Positions 1 through 8,400 of a stretch of DNA of 25,535 nt are shown here, in pieces; the stretch's first letter is position 1, and the number at the start of each line of letters is the position of its first letter. The stretch is from the NCBI GenBank assembly GCA_045660265.1, contig JAZRDM010000022.1:1-25535 (forward strand), in the 5' to 3' direction. Below the pieces are notes generated by a model. That model did not search any database and had not been told where the DNA came from. It worked only from the letters and a program-made list of their open reading frames with translations. The position numbers were made by a program, and so were the translations under genes. The DNA comes from Scatosoma sp045660265 (GTDB taxonomy: Bacteria; Bacillota; Clostridia; Christensenellales; Borkfalkiaceae).

Positions 1-28
1 TGACAATTGTTTATAAATGCGTTACAAT
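1..28 (+). promoter_or_regulatory. Promoter of the flavoprotein operon, predicted leaderless
   Basis: TGACA at 1-5 is the visible part of a -35 box whose first base lies outside the window. TACAAT at 23-28 is the -10 box, with the usual 17-base spacer. The predicted +1 is about base 35, the A of the ATG at 35, so the transcript would have no leader. No Shine-Dalgarno sequence precedes this ATG. Confidence 0.65.
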
Positions 29-34
29 AAATTT

Positions 35-1267
35 ATGGAAAAATATAAAGTGATTATTATCGGCGGTGGCGCAGTTGGATTAACTTGCGCGGCAAGCCTA
101 CATATAGCGGGGAAGGACGTTTTGCTTTTAGAACGCGGTGAACGTTTGGGAAGAAAACTTGCCGCAACGGGAAATGGACAGGGGAACGTTAGTAACCTTT
201 CGCTTTCCAGTGAGAATTATTTCTCGACGGATAAAGAGAAAAACGAGCGTTTAGACACGCTTTTCCAAACTTACGGCATAGCGGAAGTAAAAGATTTTTA
301 CGCTTCGCTCGGCGTATTTTTGCTTGCGGATGAGCGTGGCAGAGTGTATCCGTCTGGTCGTCAAGCCTCTGCGCTTTCTGACGCGCTTCGTTTTTGCGTG
401 CAGGATAATGGGATAACTGTCCGTTTAAACAGGTTGGTAACGGATGTAGAAAAAGCAGGAACGGGCTTTATTGTTACGGCGAAAACGTTGGAAAGTAGCG
501 AGCGTTTTTTTGCTGAAAACGTACTTGTTTGTACGGGCGGAAAAGCGGCGAAAAACTTTGGAACGGATGGGGCAGGGTACGTTTTAACGGGAAAATTCGG
601 GCATACGTGTACGCCCTTATACCCCTCGCTTGTACAGCTTAAATGCGACGTGAAACACACAAAAACTTTAAAGGGTATTCGCGTCAATGATGCGCGTGTT
701 TCCGCTTACGTAGGAGATGAAAAATTAACGGAAGTAACGGGCGATTTAATTTTTACCGACTACGGTGTTTCGGGAGATGCTATTTTCCGTATTTCTGCAT
801 TTTTAGCAGATAAAATCGACAAACAAGTCCGCCTTTCTATCGATTTATTGCCCGCTCTTTCTAAGCAAGAATTGCGTTGTTTTTTGCAGGCAAAGAAAAA
901 AAATTGTCCTAACGTAGAAACGAGTGAATTGCTCGGCGGGGTATTGAATAATCAAGTGGGCAGAGCGGTCATCAAGCGTTATGGCGGAGATTTGCTTTCA
1001 ATTGTAGAGGGTGTTAAAAACTTTACGTTAGAGGTTACGGGGTCGTTAGGCTTCGATTACGCGCAGGTTACCAAAGGCGGCGTGCCCTTTAATGAAGTGG
1101 ATGATAGCTTCCAAAGTAAAAGGACGGAAGGATTGTATTTGGCAGGAGAATTGTTAGACATAGACGGCGAATGCGGAGGGTATAACTTGCATTTTGCCTT
1201 TGCTTGCGCAAGAGTGATTGCAAATGCTCTCAATCAAAAATTAGGCGTAGATAGGGGGCAGGTATGA
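35..1267 (+). CDS. HI0933/BaiN-like FAD-dependent oxidoreductase
   Basis: A 410-residue flavoprotein of the HI0933/YhiN (BaiN-like) family, cytosolic, substrate unknown. The N-terminus carries the dinucleotide-binding motif GGGAVG right after a beta strand. It is followed by GRKLAATGNGQGNVSN, the family signature downstream of the FAD loop. The C-terminal ELLDIDGECGGYNLHFAFA segment matches the second FAD contact typical of this family. An in-frame ATG at 17 would add six residues, but it lies between the -35 and -10 boxes, so it would not be transcribed from this promoter. I therefore chose ATG 35, which sits at the predicted +1. The stop overlaps the next start by 4 bases (ATGA), so the two flavoproteins are co-transcribed and probably translationally coupled. 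Family assignment is firm; the reaction is not known from sequence. Confidence 0.88.
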   Translation: MEKYKVIIIGGGAVGLTCAASLHIAGKDVLLLERGERLGRKLAATGNGQGNVSNLSLSSENYFSTDKEKNERLDTLFQTYGIAEVKDFYASLGVFLLADERGRVYPSGRQASALSDALRFCVQDNGITVRLNRLVTDVEKAGTGFIVTAKTLESSERFFAENVLVCTGGKAAKNFGTDGAGYVLTGKFGHTCTPLYPSLVQLKCDVKHTKTLKGIRVNDARVSAYVGDEKLTEVTGDLIFTDYGVSGDAIFRISAFLADKIDKQVRLSIDLLPALSKQELRCFLQAKKKNCPNVETSELLGGVLNNQVGRAVIKRYGGDLLSIVEGVKNFTLEVTGSLGFDYAQVTKGGVPFNEVDDSFQSKRTEGLYLAGELLDIDGECGGYNLHFAFACARVIANALNQKLGVDRGQV

Positions 1268-2820
1268 GTTTAAAAACTTTATCCAACGTCAAATTAGGGG
1301 TAGGTCAAAGCGAGAGCGAGTTGATAAAAATTGCCGAAAAGACCTTAAAGAAAAAGGCTGCATATTTTGCAATTAAGAAAAAATCGTTAGACGCGCGTGA
1401 GAAAAATAATGTAAAATATATTTATACCATTGAGTTTTCGGATACGCCTTATCAGGAAGAAGAGGTTTGTTTAGAGCGGCTTTGCGCTAATAAACTTCCG
1501 CAAAAACCTGTGCTAGTAGTCGGCAGCGGCCCTGCAGGGTTGTTTTGCGCGTTGCGGTTATTAGAACGGGGAATTTTGCCTATCGTTATCGAGCGCGGTC
1601 CTTGCGTGGACGAGCGCGAAAAGAAAATCAATTTGTTTTTTAACGAGCGCGTTTTAGATACAGAGGCAAACATTCAATTTGGCGAAGGCGGCGCTGGTAC
1701 GTTTTCGGATGGAAAGCTGAATACGCAAACGCATAGCGCGCTGAATAAAGACGTCTTAAAAACCTTTGTTAAATTCGGTGCGCCGAAAGAAATTTTGTGG
1801 TTGAACAAAGCGCATATCGGAAGTGATAATTTAAAAAACGTTGTGAAAAATATGCGTGAGTATATCCGTCGACAAGGCGGTCAGGTATGGTTTAATACTC
1901 GTTTAGATGAGATTCATATCAAAGACGGACGCATTCAACAAGCTACGTTTACCAAAACGGAAAACGGGGTGAAAACGCAACAGACGATAGACGTTTTTGC
2001 GCTAGTGCTCGCCATAGGCCATAGCGCTAGAGATACCTTTGAAATGCTGTTGCATAAGGGCGTGTATATGCGCGCTAAAGATTTTGCCGTTGGGGTTCGT
2101 ATCGAACATTTACAATCGGAAATCGGTATGGCTCAGTATGGGAAAGTATATTCCCAGCTTCCTGCGGCAGATTATAAACTGGTTTCCCGCTGTGAAGACC
2201 GTTCCGCCTTTACCTTTTGTATGTGCCCGGGCGGGTACGTAATGCCGTCTACCAGCGAAACAGGCGGTGTCGTTACCAACGGGATGAGTAATTATGCTCG
2301 CGACGGATGTAACGCAAACAGCGCATTGATTGCGCAAGTTTCACGCGCGGATTTTGCAAGTGATTCCGCTTTGGCGGGAATAGAGTTTCAAAGAAGTATC
2401 GAACGTGCAGCTTATATCGCAGGTGGAAGCAATTACAGTGCGCCTGTTCAGCTCGTCGGTGATTTTTTACAAGATAGAACAAGCGCGTATTTTGGCGACG
2501 TAGTCCCTACGTATGCGGCGGGGACGGCGTTTGCCGATCTTCGCAGTGTGTTGCCTCAACCGATTATTGCTGCATTAAAAACGGCGATTGTAGATATGGA
2601 TAGAAAGTTAAAAGGCTTTGCTTGTCCCGACGCTATTTTAACGGCGGTTGAATCCCGTACTAGCTCGCCTGTGCGTATCGAGCGCGACGAAAGCTTGCAA
2701 TCCATCAACGTATCGGCGCTGTATCCCTGCGGAGAAGGGGCTGGTTATGCGGGCGGTATCACTTCGTCTGCTGCGGATGGTATTCGTGTTGCGGATGCGT
2801 TGTATCATTCGTTATTGTAA
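1264..2820 (+). CDS. COG2509-like FAD-dependent dehydrogenase
   Basis: A 518-residue protein of the uncharacterised FAD-dependent dehydrogenase family (COG2509 type). Residues 1-75 form the small alpha/beta N-terminal domain seen in this family. The Rossmann FAD motif GSGPAG is at 87-92, with the acidic ribose-binding end of the second strand at about E110. FGEGGAGTFSDGKLNTQ, about residues 139-155, is a family hallmark. The C-terminal segment with CGEGAGYAGGITSSAADG closes the FAD site. Full length for the family (about 520-540). It starts inside the stop of the preceding flavoprotein (ATGA). Members are widespread in Clostridia and are thought to reduce unsaturated or quinone-like compounds, but no substrate can be read here. 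The operon ends at the hairpin beginning at 2957. Confidence 0.88.
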   Translation: MSLKTLSNVKLGVGQSESELIKIAEKTLKKKAAYFAIKKKSLDAREKNNVKYIYTIEFSDTPYQEEEVCLERLCANKLPQKPVLVVGSGPAGLFCALRLLERGILPIVIERGPCVDEREKKINLFFNERVLDTEANIQFGEGGAGTFSDGKLNTQTHSALNKDVLKTFVKFGAPKEILWLNKAHIGSDNLKNVVKNMREYIRRQGGQVWFNTRLDEIHIKDGRIQQATFTKTENGVKTQQTIDVFALVLAIGHSARDTFEMLLHKGVYMRAKDFAVGVRIEHLQSEIGMAQYGKVYSQLPAADYKLVSRCEDRSAFTFCMCPGGYVMPSTSETGGVVTNGMSNYARDGCNANSALIAQVSRADFASDSALAGIEFQRSIERAAYIAGGSNYSAPVQLVGDFLQDRTSAYFGDVVPTYAAGTAFADLRSVLPQPIIAALKTAIVDMDRKLKGFACPDAILTAVESRTSSPVRIERDESLQSINVSALYPCGEGAGYAGGITSSAADGIRVADALYHSLL

Positions 2821-2956
2821 TATTTTCACGGTTCTATCACACAATTTTCATTTTCTTATCACAAATCAATTTTAAACTTAATGAAACATCAGAAGAGAAG
2901 TTTGGAAAGTGGTATATGGTTTGACTATACAAAACTTTTTTCATATTCTCTCACTA

Positions 2957-2996
2957 AAATATGCAGTCTGCGTAAGCAGGCTGCATATTTCTTTAA
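2957..2996 (+). terminator. Intrinsic terminator after the flavoprotein operon
   Basis: Ten base pairs (AAATATGCAG with CTGCATATTT), a T-G wobble, then CTGC/GCAG closing a GTAA loop. The 3' side runs into TTTCTTT. It lies 137 bases after the stop at 2820. The gap between (2821-2956) holds no gene, only a weak promoter-like pair at 2921-2949. Confidence 0.75.
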
Positions 2997-3006
2997 CAAA
3001 AAATAA

Positions 3007-3044
3007 AACCGTCCGCGGTGCGCTTGCGGACGGTTGTTTTTTTA
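3007..3044. terminator. Bidirectional terminator between convergent genes
   Basis: Perfect 10-bp inverted repeat AACCGTCCGC / GCGGACGGTT at 3007-3016 and 3026-3035. It is followed by a T-run on the plus strand and, read on the minus strand, by TTTATTTTTTG. It ends the minus-strand dipeptidase gene and backs up the plus-strand terminator at 2957. Confidence 0.85.
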
Positions 3045-4436
3045 TTTTTTAATTCTAGGGAAAAGTTTTTTCTTCAGCGAGCCGATACGGATATAAGTTT
3101 TCGTTGCGGTAACCGCTTTAATTGCGTCGTAATAAATTTCTGTCATTTTACGCAAATGTTCAAGGGTAACGTACTCGTTTGCTTGGTGAATCGTGGATTC
3201 AACGCCGGGCAGTTCAGGACCGAAACCGCAACCGCAAGGAAGCGCTCTTGCATAGGTGCCGCCGCCGATTGCAATAGGCTTTTCGTTAACGCCTAACGCC
3301 TTATTATATACTTTCATAAGGGTAGAAATCATGCTGCCGTTGGGGTTGTTGTAAAGGGGTGCTTGATAATTTAAAACATTCACCTTTACGTTTGCATTCG
3401 CGAAAGCGTCAAGGATTTCTTCTTTTTTATGCGTTGCAGGGAAACGGATATCCGTCGTTAACGTTAAGATGCCGTTTTTAAATTCAGCCAAATTAGCGGA
3501 CATGGTCAAGGGGCCTGTTTCGTCTTGAATATCTCTCAAAGCCAACGTGTCGGCGAAGAGGAAATCGTAAATTTTTTGACAGTCTTCATCAAAACTGGCA
3601 AGGAATGCCATCAACGCTTGCAACGCGTTATTGCCAACCCAAGGGGCAGACGCATGTGCCGATTTCCCGCGTACTTGTAAAATGTTTGTAGTGTTATCAT
3701 AAGAGAAGGTGGTTCCGGCAACCGTGTTTTGATAGTCAACCAAATGCGCGGCTGCCTTTCTGGTTAAAACAGCGGATGCGTAATCACAAACCATATTTAC
3801 ACGTTCGCCTGCATGCAAAGCGGTAAAGGGCGGGTTTTCTAACGTAAATAACGTTTGGAAATGCAAAATGCCTTTTTCTGCATAGATTGCGGGGAAATCC
3901 GCATCAGGCGTAAAACCTTCTTGAGGTAACGTTGCTACCTTTTTATAATGTTCTATGCACGCCCAGCCGCACTCTTCGTTGCAGCCGACGATAAGTTTAA
4001 TTTTTCTATTAGGAGTAAAGCCTTCGTCTTTGAGTGCCTTTAAGCAATACAAACATGAAACGGCGGGGCCTTTGTCGTCTAAAGCGCCTCTGCCCCAAAT
4101 TTTTTCGCCCATAACCCCGCTATCCGAAGGATCGCTGTTGATAACGGCAGCGAAAGGGGGATACTTCCAGCCATTGCCTGCAGGAACGACGTCTAAATGT
4201 GCTAAGATAGCAAAATCTTCTCCTTCGCCGAAAATAACTTCTCCGACGTAGTTGTCGTAGTTGTGCGTTTCAAAGCCCATTTGTTCGGCAAGGTTTAAAA
4301 AATAATGTAAGCAATCTGCCGCTTCTTTTCCAAAGGGTGCGTTTTCTTCCGCAGGCTTTAAAGAGGAATCGAAACGAATAATTTCACATACGGAATTTTT
4401 TAATTCGTCAAAATATTTATCCATTACATGTGCCAT
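3042..4436 (-). CDS. pepV: PepV-type M20 dipeptidase
   Basis: A 464-residue cytosolic zinc dipeptidase of the M20 PepV/Sapep family, which releases amino acids from dipeptides taken up or made during peptide breakdown. The metal-site motifs are present in order: HLDVVPAG (H80, D82), GRGALDDKGP (D120), NEE (E154 general base, E155 metal), a downstream DADFPAIYAEKG segment, and a C-terminal STIHQANE histidine. Length fits the family (about 460-470). I chose the ATG at 4436 (MAHVMDKYF) because AAAGGAAG precedes it by 6 bases and the family starts at this point. An in-frame ATG at 4517 would add 27 residues. That ATG sits exactly 7 bases after the -10 box, so leaderless initiation there is also possible. 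Monocistronic, convergent with the flavoprotein operon. Confidence 0.9.
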   Translation of the reverse strand: MAHVMDKYFDELKNSVCEIIRFDSSLKPAEENAPFGKEAADCLHYFLNLAEQMGFETHNYDNYVGEVIFGEGEDFAILAHLDVVPAGNGWKYPPFAAVINSDPSDSGVMGEKIWGRGALDDKGPAVSCLYCLKALKDEGFTPNRKIKLIVGCNEECGWACIEHYKKVATLPQEGFTPDADFPAIYAEKGILHFQTLFTLENPPFTALHAGERVNMVCDYASAVLTRKAAAHLVDYQNTVAGTTFSYDNTTNILQVRGKSAHASAPWVGNNALQALMAFLASFDEDCQKIYDFLFADTLALRDIQDETGPLTMSANLAEFKNGILTLTTDIRFPATHKKEEILDAFANANVKVNVLNYQAPLYNNPNGSMISTLMKVYNKALGVNEKPIAIGGGTYARALPCGCGFGPELPGVESTIHQANEYVTLEHLRKMTEIYYDAIKAVTATKTYIRIGSLKKKLFPRIKK

Positions 4437-4524
4437 AAACCACTTCCTTTTCGACTTTTCGATAAACGCTTGCAATAGCTGCAAAGGGAGCGTATTTCGA
4501 AAGCCGTATTCTTTCATTAATATT

Positions 4525-4553
4525 ATTATACACGATTTTTTGTGTTAGGTAAA
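4525..4553 (-). promoter_or_regulatory. pepV promoter
   Basis: On the minus strand, TATAAT at 4530-4525 and TTTACC at 4553-4548 (4 of 6 bases of the -35 consensus) with a 17-base spacer. The predicted +1 is at about 4518, giving an 82-base leader before the ATG at 4436 or essentially none before the ATG at 4517. Confidence 0.6.
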
Positions 4554-4613
4554 CAAAATAAAGGCAAAAAAGCATTAAAAACGAAAAAAATTTTTTCCAT
4601 ATAAATATCCCCT

Positions 4614-4642
4614 TTGACATTTTAAAAAAAGTATGCTACAAT
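4614..4642 (+). promoter_or_regulatory. Promoter of the radC operon
   Basis: TTGACA at 4614-4619, 17-base spacer, TACAAT at 4637-4642. This is a near-consensus vegetative promoter, predicted +1 about 4649, with a leader of about 40 bases containing AAGGAG at 4677-4682. Confidence 0.8.
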
Positions 4643-4687
4643 AGGTAAGAATAATCATTGCTCTTGTGCTAGAGAAAAGGAGTTATT

Positions 4688-5410
4688 GTGTCGGAATTTG
4701 CAGGTCATCGCGGCCGTTTAATTGCAAAATTGGATAAAAATGTGTCGGAAGAACATGAAATTCTCGAAGCGTTGTTGTTTAATGCAATTCCTCGTCGTAA
4801 TACCAACGATATCGCGCATAGATTATTAGCGCAATTCGGATCGATAAAAGGCGTATTTGAAGCTACCATGTCCGAATTGACGCAAGTAAAAGGCGTGGGG
4901 CAGAGTGTGGCGTCGTACCTGTTTTGTATCGGGGTGTTTTATAAAAAGTATTATGCGCCGCAAAATCGTTTGTACCCCGAAATTTATATCCCTGACGAGT
5001 TTTTAAAATTCGCGAAAGAATATTACGGCAATCTTTCCTATGAAGTGTTAGATTTTTACTTTTTAAACGGGGCAGGGGAGATTTTAGACAGAAAGCGTTT
5101 TACTGACACACACGAACATCACGTTCTTTTAGAGCCTACGGCATTCACCGAGCGCTTGATCGCTCTCAAAGCAGAGGGCGTGGTGGCTGTGCATAATCAT
5201 TTAGATGGTGAATTGTCTCCTTCCGCCTTCGACGACGAGGCAACCTCGAAAATCCAAGTGGTTTGCAGTATTCAAAACGTGCTGTTTTGCGATCATATTA
5301 TCGTGGTCAACAAAAACGCGTATAGTTACTATCAAAGCGGAAGAATGAAGAAAATTTCTAATGCGTATTCCTTAAAAAATCTTTTAAACCAAGAAAAAGA
5401 GGGAAAATAA
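4688..5410 (+). CDS. radC: RadC-family JAB/MPN protein
   Basis: A 240-residue RadC-type protein starting at GTG, five bases after AAGGAG. Residues 1-80 form the helical N-terminal domain with a helix-hairpin-helix (LTQVKGVGQSVASYL). The C-terminal half is the JAB/MPN domain with a complete JAMM metal motif: H169-x-H171, seven residues, S179, two residues, D182. The usual HNHPSG loop reads HNHLDG here, a divergence next to the metal ligands. It ends with FCDHIIVVNKNAYSYYQSG, as in other RadC proteins. The family was named for DNA repair, but its enzymatic role is still unsettled. The stop overlaps the start of the kinase gene by one base (TAATG), so it heads an operon with a two-component system. 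Confidence 0.85.
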   Translation: MSEFAGHRGRLIAKLDKNVSEEHEILEALLFNAIPRRNTNDIAHRLLAQFGSIKGVFEATMSELTQVKGVGQSVASYLFCIGVFYKKYYAPQNRLYPEIYIPDEFLKFAKEYYGNLSYEVLDFYFLNGAGEILDRKRFTDTHEHHVLLEPTAFTERLIALKAEGVVAVHNHLDGELSPSAFDDEATSKIQVVCSIQNVLFCDHIIVVNKNAYSYYQSGRMKKISNAYSLKNLLNQEKEGK

Positions 5411-6747
5411 TGAAAGAAAAACAAACGCCGTCCCCTAACGTGAAAAAAAAGGTAAAAGGGAAAGTGCACGTTCATAAAAATGCGTTACGGCAAAGCGAGC
5501 AAAAAGAAAGATATTTTTTTGAAAATTACGACTTTTCGTCGAGTAAAGTGTTGCTTGTTGGGAAATGGGTGCTCTTTGCGTTGCTTATCGTAATAGAAAC
5601 GCTTATTGCAATTCAAATCGGTTTAAAGTTAGACCAGTCGCAAAATATTCCAATTTTCATCTTGGTGATTTTAATGGAAATCGCCATTGCTATTGCCGAG
5701 CTGTTAAAAATGTTTATTTTAAACGGCGGTGGGTCGGCGCTTGGCTGGTATAGTTTTCAGTTAGTTATCGTCTTTTTATTAACGGCATTGACGGGACATC
5801 AATATCTAATTTATTTAAATATTTTGATATTGACGGGCTTTTACATTATTTCTAAAAATGCGTTTTGGTCAACGCTTGTATTTGTATTAAGCGTAACCGT
5901 GTATATGGCAACAACGGGCTTATCCTCGTACCTGGTGGCAGGCTCTATAGATTGGATCGATTTGCTTACCCGTTCTTTTGGTATGTTTATCGCCCATACT
6001 TTGCACTTTGTCGTTGTCAATTTTGCCGTGGGTTTTTATAAACAATATTTGCGTTTGCAAGGTGCTATGAAAGCTTTGGAAAAAAGTAATCAGGCATTAG
6101 AACAGGTATATGCAGAGCGTTCGGAGATAGCCTTGCTAGAAGAGCGTCAGCGTATCGCAAAAGACATTCACGATACGGCGGGGCATTCCATCACGACGGT
6201 TATTATGCAGACGGAAGCGGCTAAGCTCATTTTTGATAAAAATCCCAAAGAAGCGAAAAATAAGCTGATTTCGGCTAACTTACAAGCCAAGCACGCGCTT
6301 GAAGAATTGCGTGAAAGTGTGCATTTGCTTTCGGGCGTATCTAGCAAAGCGACCTTAAAAAGCGCGTTGCAGCGTATTATTAACGATACGACGGACGGTA
6401 CGGATATTGTAATTCGTTCTAAAATTGACGACGTAAAGGTATCCGATTCAAAGTATCGTTTCTTGACGAATACTTTAAAAGAAGGCTTGTCCAACGGGCT
6501 TCGTCACGGAAATGCAACGGCGTTTTATTTCGAGCTTAAAACGGAAGAAAAGAAAATTAAATTTTTACTTTCAGACAACGGAGAAGGAATAGATATCAAT
6601 CAAATGAAAGAAGGCATGGGGCTTTCTGGAATGATTGAACATGCCGAGCGTTTAGGAGGTAAAATTCAGTTTTTATCGGATAGGGATGAAGGGTTTGAAA
6701 TTCAATTGACCTTACCCATGGACGCAAATAAAACGGAAAAAGAGTAA
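5410..6747 (+). CDS. NarL-type sensor histidine kinase (HisKA_3)
   Basis: A 445-residue membrane sensor kinase. A basic cytosolic tail (1-40) is followed by about six hydrophobic membrane segments near 47-71, 80-102, 113-129, 131-147, 152-178 and 186-209. There is no sizeable extracellular loop, so it probably senses within the membrane. A short coiled coil (215-245) leads to the HisKA_3 dimerisation domain with the phospho-acceptor H254 in RIAKDIHDTAGHS. The ATPase domain has an N box (EGLSNGLRHGNA, 358-369), G1 (DNGEG, 389-393) and G2 (GMGLSGM). It lies directly upstream of its response regulator (16-base gap). The signal is unknown. Confidence 0.9.
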   Translation: MKEKQTPSPNVKKKVKGKVHVHKNALRQSEQKERYFFENYDFSSSKVLLVGKWVLFALLIVIETLIAIQIGLKLDQSQNIPIFILVILMEIAIAIAELLKMFILNGGGSALGWYSFQLVIVFLLTALTGHQYLIYLNILILTGFYIISKNAFWSTLVFVLSVTVYMATTGLSSYLVAGSIDWIDLLTRSFGMFIAHTLHFVVVNFAVGFYKQYLRLQGAMKALEKSNQALEQVYAERSEIALLEERQRIAKDIHDTAGHSITTVIMQTEAAKLIFDKNPKEAKNKLISANLQAKHALEELRESVHLLSGVSSKATLKSALQRIINDTTDGTDIVIRSKIDDVKVSDSKYRFLTNTLKEGLSNGLRHGNATAFYFELKTEEKKIKFLLSDNGEGIDINQMKEGMGLSGMIEHAERLGGKIQFLSDRDEGFEIQLTLPMDANKTEKE

Positions 6748-6763
6748 ATTCAAGGAGAATGGT

Positions 6764-7411
6764 ATGGCGGAAAAAATTAAAGTTTTAATCGCGGATGACC
6801 AAACGATTTTGGCGGAAGGCATTAAAAGCGTTTTAGAAACGGACGAGCAACTTACAGTGCTTGGAATTGCATCTAACGGCTTTAATGCTATCGAAAAAAT
6901 GCGCGAGGAAAAACCAGACGTTGTATTGATGGATATTCGTATGCCGACGATGAACGGCGTGGTAGCGACTCAACGTATTAAAACGGAATTCCCTGACGTA
7001 AAGGTGGTTATTTTAACGACGTTCGACGACAGCGATTATATTTTAAATGCTATCAATAATGGCGCAAGCGGATATTTGTTAAAGGATATCGGAGGCTCTG
7101 CGTTGATTGACGCGGTGAAAAACGCCTATTCCGGCGATACAATTTTGCCAGCAAAAATTGCCCGCAGAATTACCGACGCTGCAAAAAACGTAACGGCGAA
7201 TAGGGAAATTAAGTTGAAGCGTGAGTACGCTTTGTCGGATAGAGAAGTAGAGATTGCGCTAATGGTATACGAAGGGTTTACCAACCGTCAAATTTCTTCT
7301 GCGCTCAATTTAACAGAAGGGACGACGAGAAACTATATTTCAAGTATTTATATCAAGCTTGGTTGCGAAAACCGCGCGGATGCAACCATGAAAATAAAAG
7401 AACTTTTATAA
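6764..7411 (+). CDS. NarL/LuxR-type response regulator
   Basis: A 215-residue DNA-binding response regulator. The receiver domain (1-120) has the acidic pair D11/D12, the phospho-acceptor D57 in VVLMDIRMP, T86 and K107. The C-terminal HTH LuxR domain covers about 155-213 (ALSDREVEIALMVYEGFTNR, then the recognition region GTTRNYISSIYIKLG). AAGGAG lies upstream of the ATG. It is the partner of the kinase encoded just before. Target promoters are not evident; I found no obvious repeated operator within the operon. Confidence 0.92.
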   Translation: MAEKIKVLIADDQTILAEGIKSVLETDEQLTVLGIASNGFNAIEKMREEKPDVVLMDIRMPTMNGVVATQRIKTEFPDVKVVILTTFDDSDYILNAINNGASGYLLKDIGGSALIDAVKNAYSGDTILPAKIARRITDAAKNVTANREIKLKREYALSDREVEIALMVYEGFTNRQISSALNLTEGTTRNYISSIYIKLGCENRADATMKIKELL

Positions 7412-7423
7412 AAAAGGGCTACC

Positions 7424-8074
7424 ATGTACGAGTTTATTCTTTTTGATTTAGACGGAACGTTACTGGACACGCTGGACGATTTAACGGCTAGCGTAAACTA
7501 TGCGTTGCGCCAAAACGGCAAAAAAGAGCGGTCGAAACAAGAGGTGCGCTCGTTTATAGGAAACGGTATTCGTTTATTGATAGAACGCGCAATCGGGGAT
7601 CAAAACAGTCCTGATTTTAAAAAGGTATTTGCCGATTTTAAAACGCATTACGCAGCTCATTGCGCGGAAAAAACTAAGGTGTACGACGGCGTTTTGCAAG
7701 TGCTTTCGGCATTAAAAGCCAAAGGAAAACGTATGTCGGTGCTTTCGAATAAAGCAGATTTTGCTACAAAACAGCTGTGCGTGCAATATTTCGATGGGCT
7801 GATTGAGGTAGCGGTTGGCGAGCGTGAAAGCGAAGGGATTCGTAAAAAACCTGCACCGGACGCGGTATTTAGCGTAATGGATGGCTTTGGGGCAAACAAG
7901 CAAAATACAGTGTACGTCGGTGATTCGGAGGTAGACATTGAAACGGCGGAAAATGCGGGGCTCGACTGTATTTGCGTTACGTGGGGTTTTAAAGATAAAG
8001 AGTTTTTAATAGAAAACGGCGGTAAAGTATTTGCGGATACTCCGCAACAGCTTTTACAGCTTTTATCATTGTAA
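7424..8074 (+). CDS. HAD-family phosphatase (Gph-like)
   Basis: A 216-residue cytosolic HAD hydrolase of the phosphoglycolate phosphatase/PGMB-like subfamily with a helical cap between motif I and motif II. Motif I is FDLDGTLLDT (nucleophile D8, acid D10). Motif II is VLSNK (S108). The motif III lysine is in RKKPAPD (about K142). Motif IV is VYVGDSEVDIETAENAG (D167, D171). Twelve bases separate it from the response regulator, so it is the last gene of the radC operon before a strong terminator. The substrate cannot be told from sequence: phosphoglycolate, pyrophosphate and sugar phosphates are all possible. Confidence 0.88.
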   Translation: MYEFILFDLDGTLLDTLDDLTASVNYALRQNGKKERSKQEVRSFIGNGIRLLIERAIGDQNSPDFKKVFADFKTHYAAHCAEKTKVYDGVLQVLSALKAKGKRMSVLSNKADFATKQLCVQYFDGLIEVAVGERESEGIRKKPAPDAVFSVMDGFGANKQNTVYVGDSEVDIETAENAGLDCICVTWGFKDKEFLIENGGKVFADTPQQLLQLLSL

Positions 8075-8079
8075 ATAAT

Positions 8080-8131
8080 ACGAACGGGCGGGAAAGCAAA
8101 TGCTTTCCCCCCCGTTCGTTGTTTCTCTTTT
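8080..8131 (+). terminator. Strong terminator of the radC operon
   Basis: An 18-bp stem with a single C-C mismatch (8080-8097 with 8102-8119) around an AAAT loop, followed by TGTTTCTCTTTT. It separates the operon from the following HTH gene. Confidence 0.88.
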
Positions 8132-8365
8132 ATATTGGGGGTATCTAAACAATCTGCGCAAACCTTTGCGCGCTTGGATGCATTCTATTTTAAAGGGGAA
8201 ATTCCCGTCCTTTCAACAAAATTATTATACGATAGCCATTATAAAAAGGAAAGAGAATTGTGGGAATTTTAGATAGATATCTTTTCTACTGGTATCTAAA
8301 TAAGAGAGAAAAGCCTAAAAAGCACTCTCCGAAACGGAGAATTTGCAAAAAACAGTAGAAAACCC
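8132..8365. other. Gene-poor gap with short palindromes
   Basis: No confident gene. Visible structure: a 7-bp inverted repeat GCGCAAA/TTTGCGC (8156-8171), an 11-base palindrome GGGAAATTCCC (8196-8206), a direct repeat of GGTATCTAAA (8140-8149 and 8291-8300), and one doubtful 32-codon ORF at 8260. I see no clear promoter or terminator pair that would define a small RNA. Confidence 0.4.
8260..8358 (+). CDS. Possible 32-residue basic peptide
   Basis: A GTG-started ORF of 32 codons preceded by AAAAGGA with a 9-base gap. The product has an aromatic hydrophobic stretch (YLFYWYL, about residues 7-13) and then a strongly basic tail (NKREKPKKHSPKRRICKKQ). This layout resembles small membrane-active or membrane-anchored peptides, but composition alone does not prove coding. 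It lies just upstream of a membrane-linked HTH protein. Possibly spurious: no homology can be judged and it has no clear promoter. Confidence 0.2.
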   Translation: MGILDRYLFYWYLNKREKPKKHSPKRRICKKQ

Positions 8366-8394
8366 TTGATTTTTTGGGTAAAAAATGTTATAGT
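8366..8394 (+). promoter_or_regulatory. Promoter of the HTH gene, predicted leaderless
   Basis: TTGATT at 8366-8371, 17-base spacer, TATAGT at 8389-8394. The predicted +1 (about 8401) is the A of the start codon. No Shine-Dalgarno sequence is present in the few bases upstream. Confidence 0.75.
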
Positions 8395-8400
8395 GTGCGT

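Noticed and set aside
8132..8365. A structured small RNA built on the palindromes at 8156-8171 and 8196-8206
   Set aside because: No promoter-terminator pair brackets them on either strand and the stems do not join into a larger fold that I can see.
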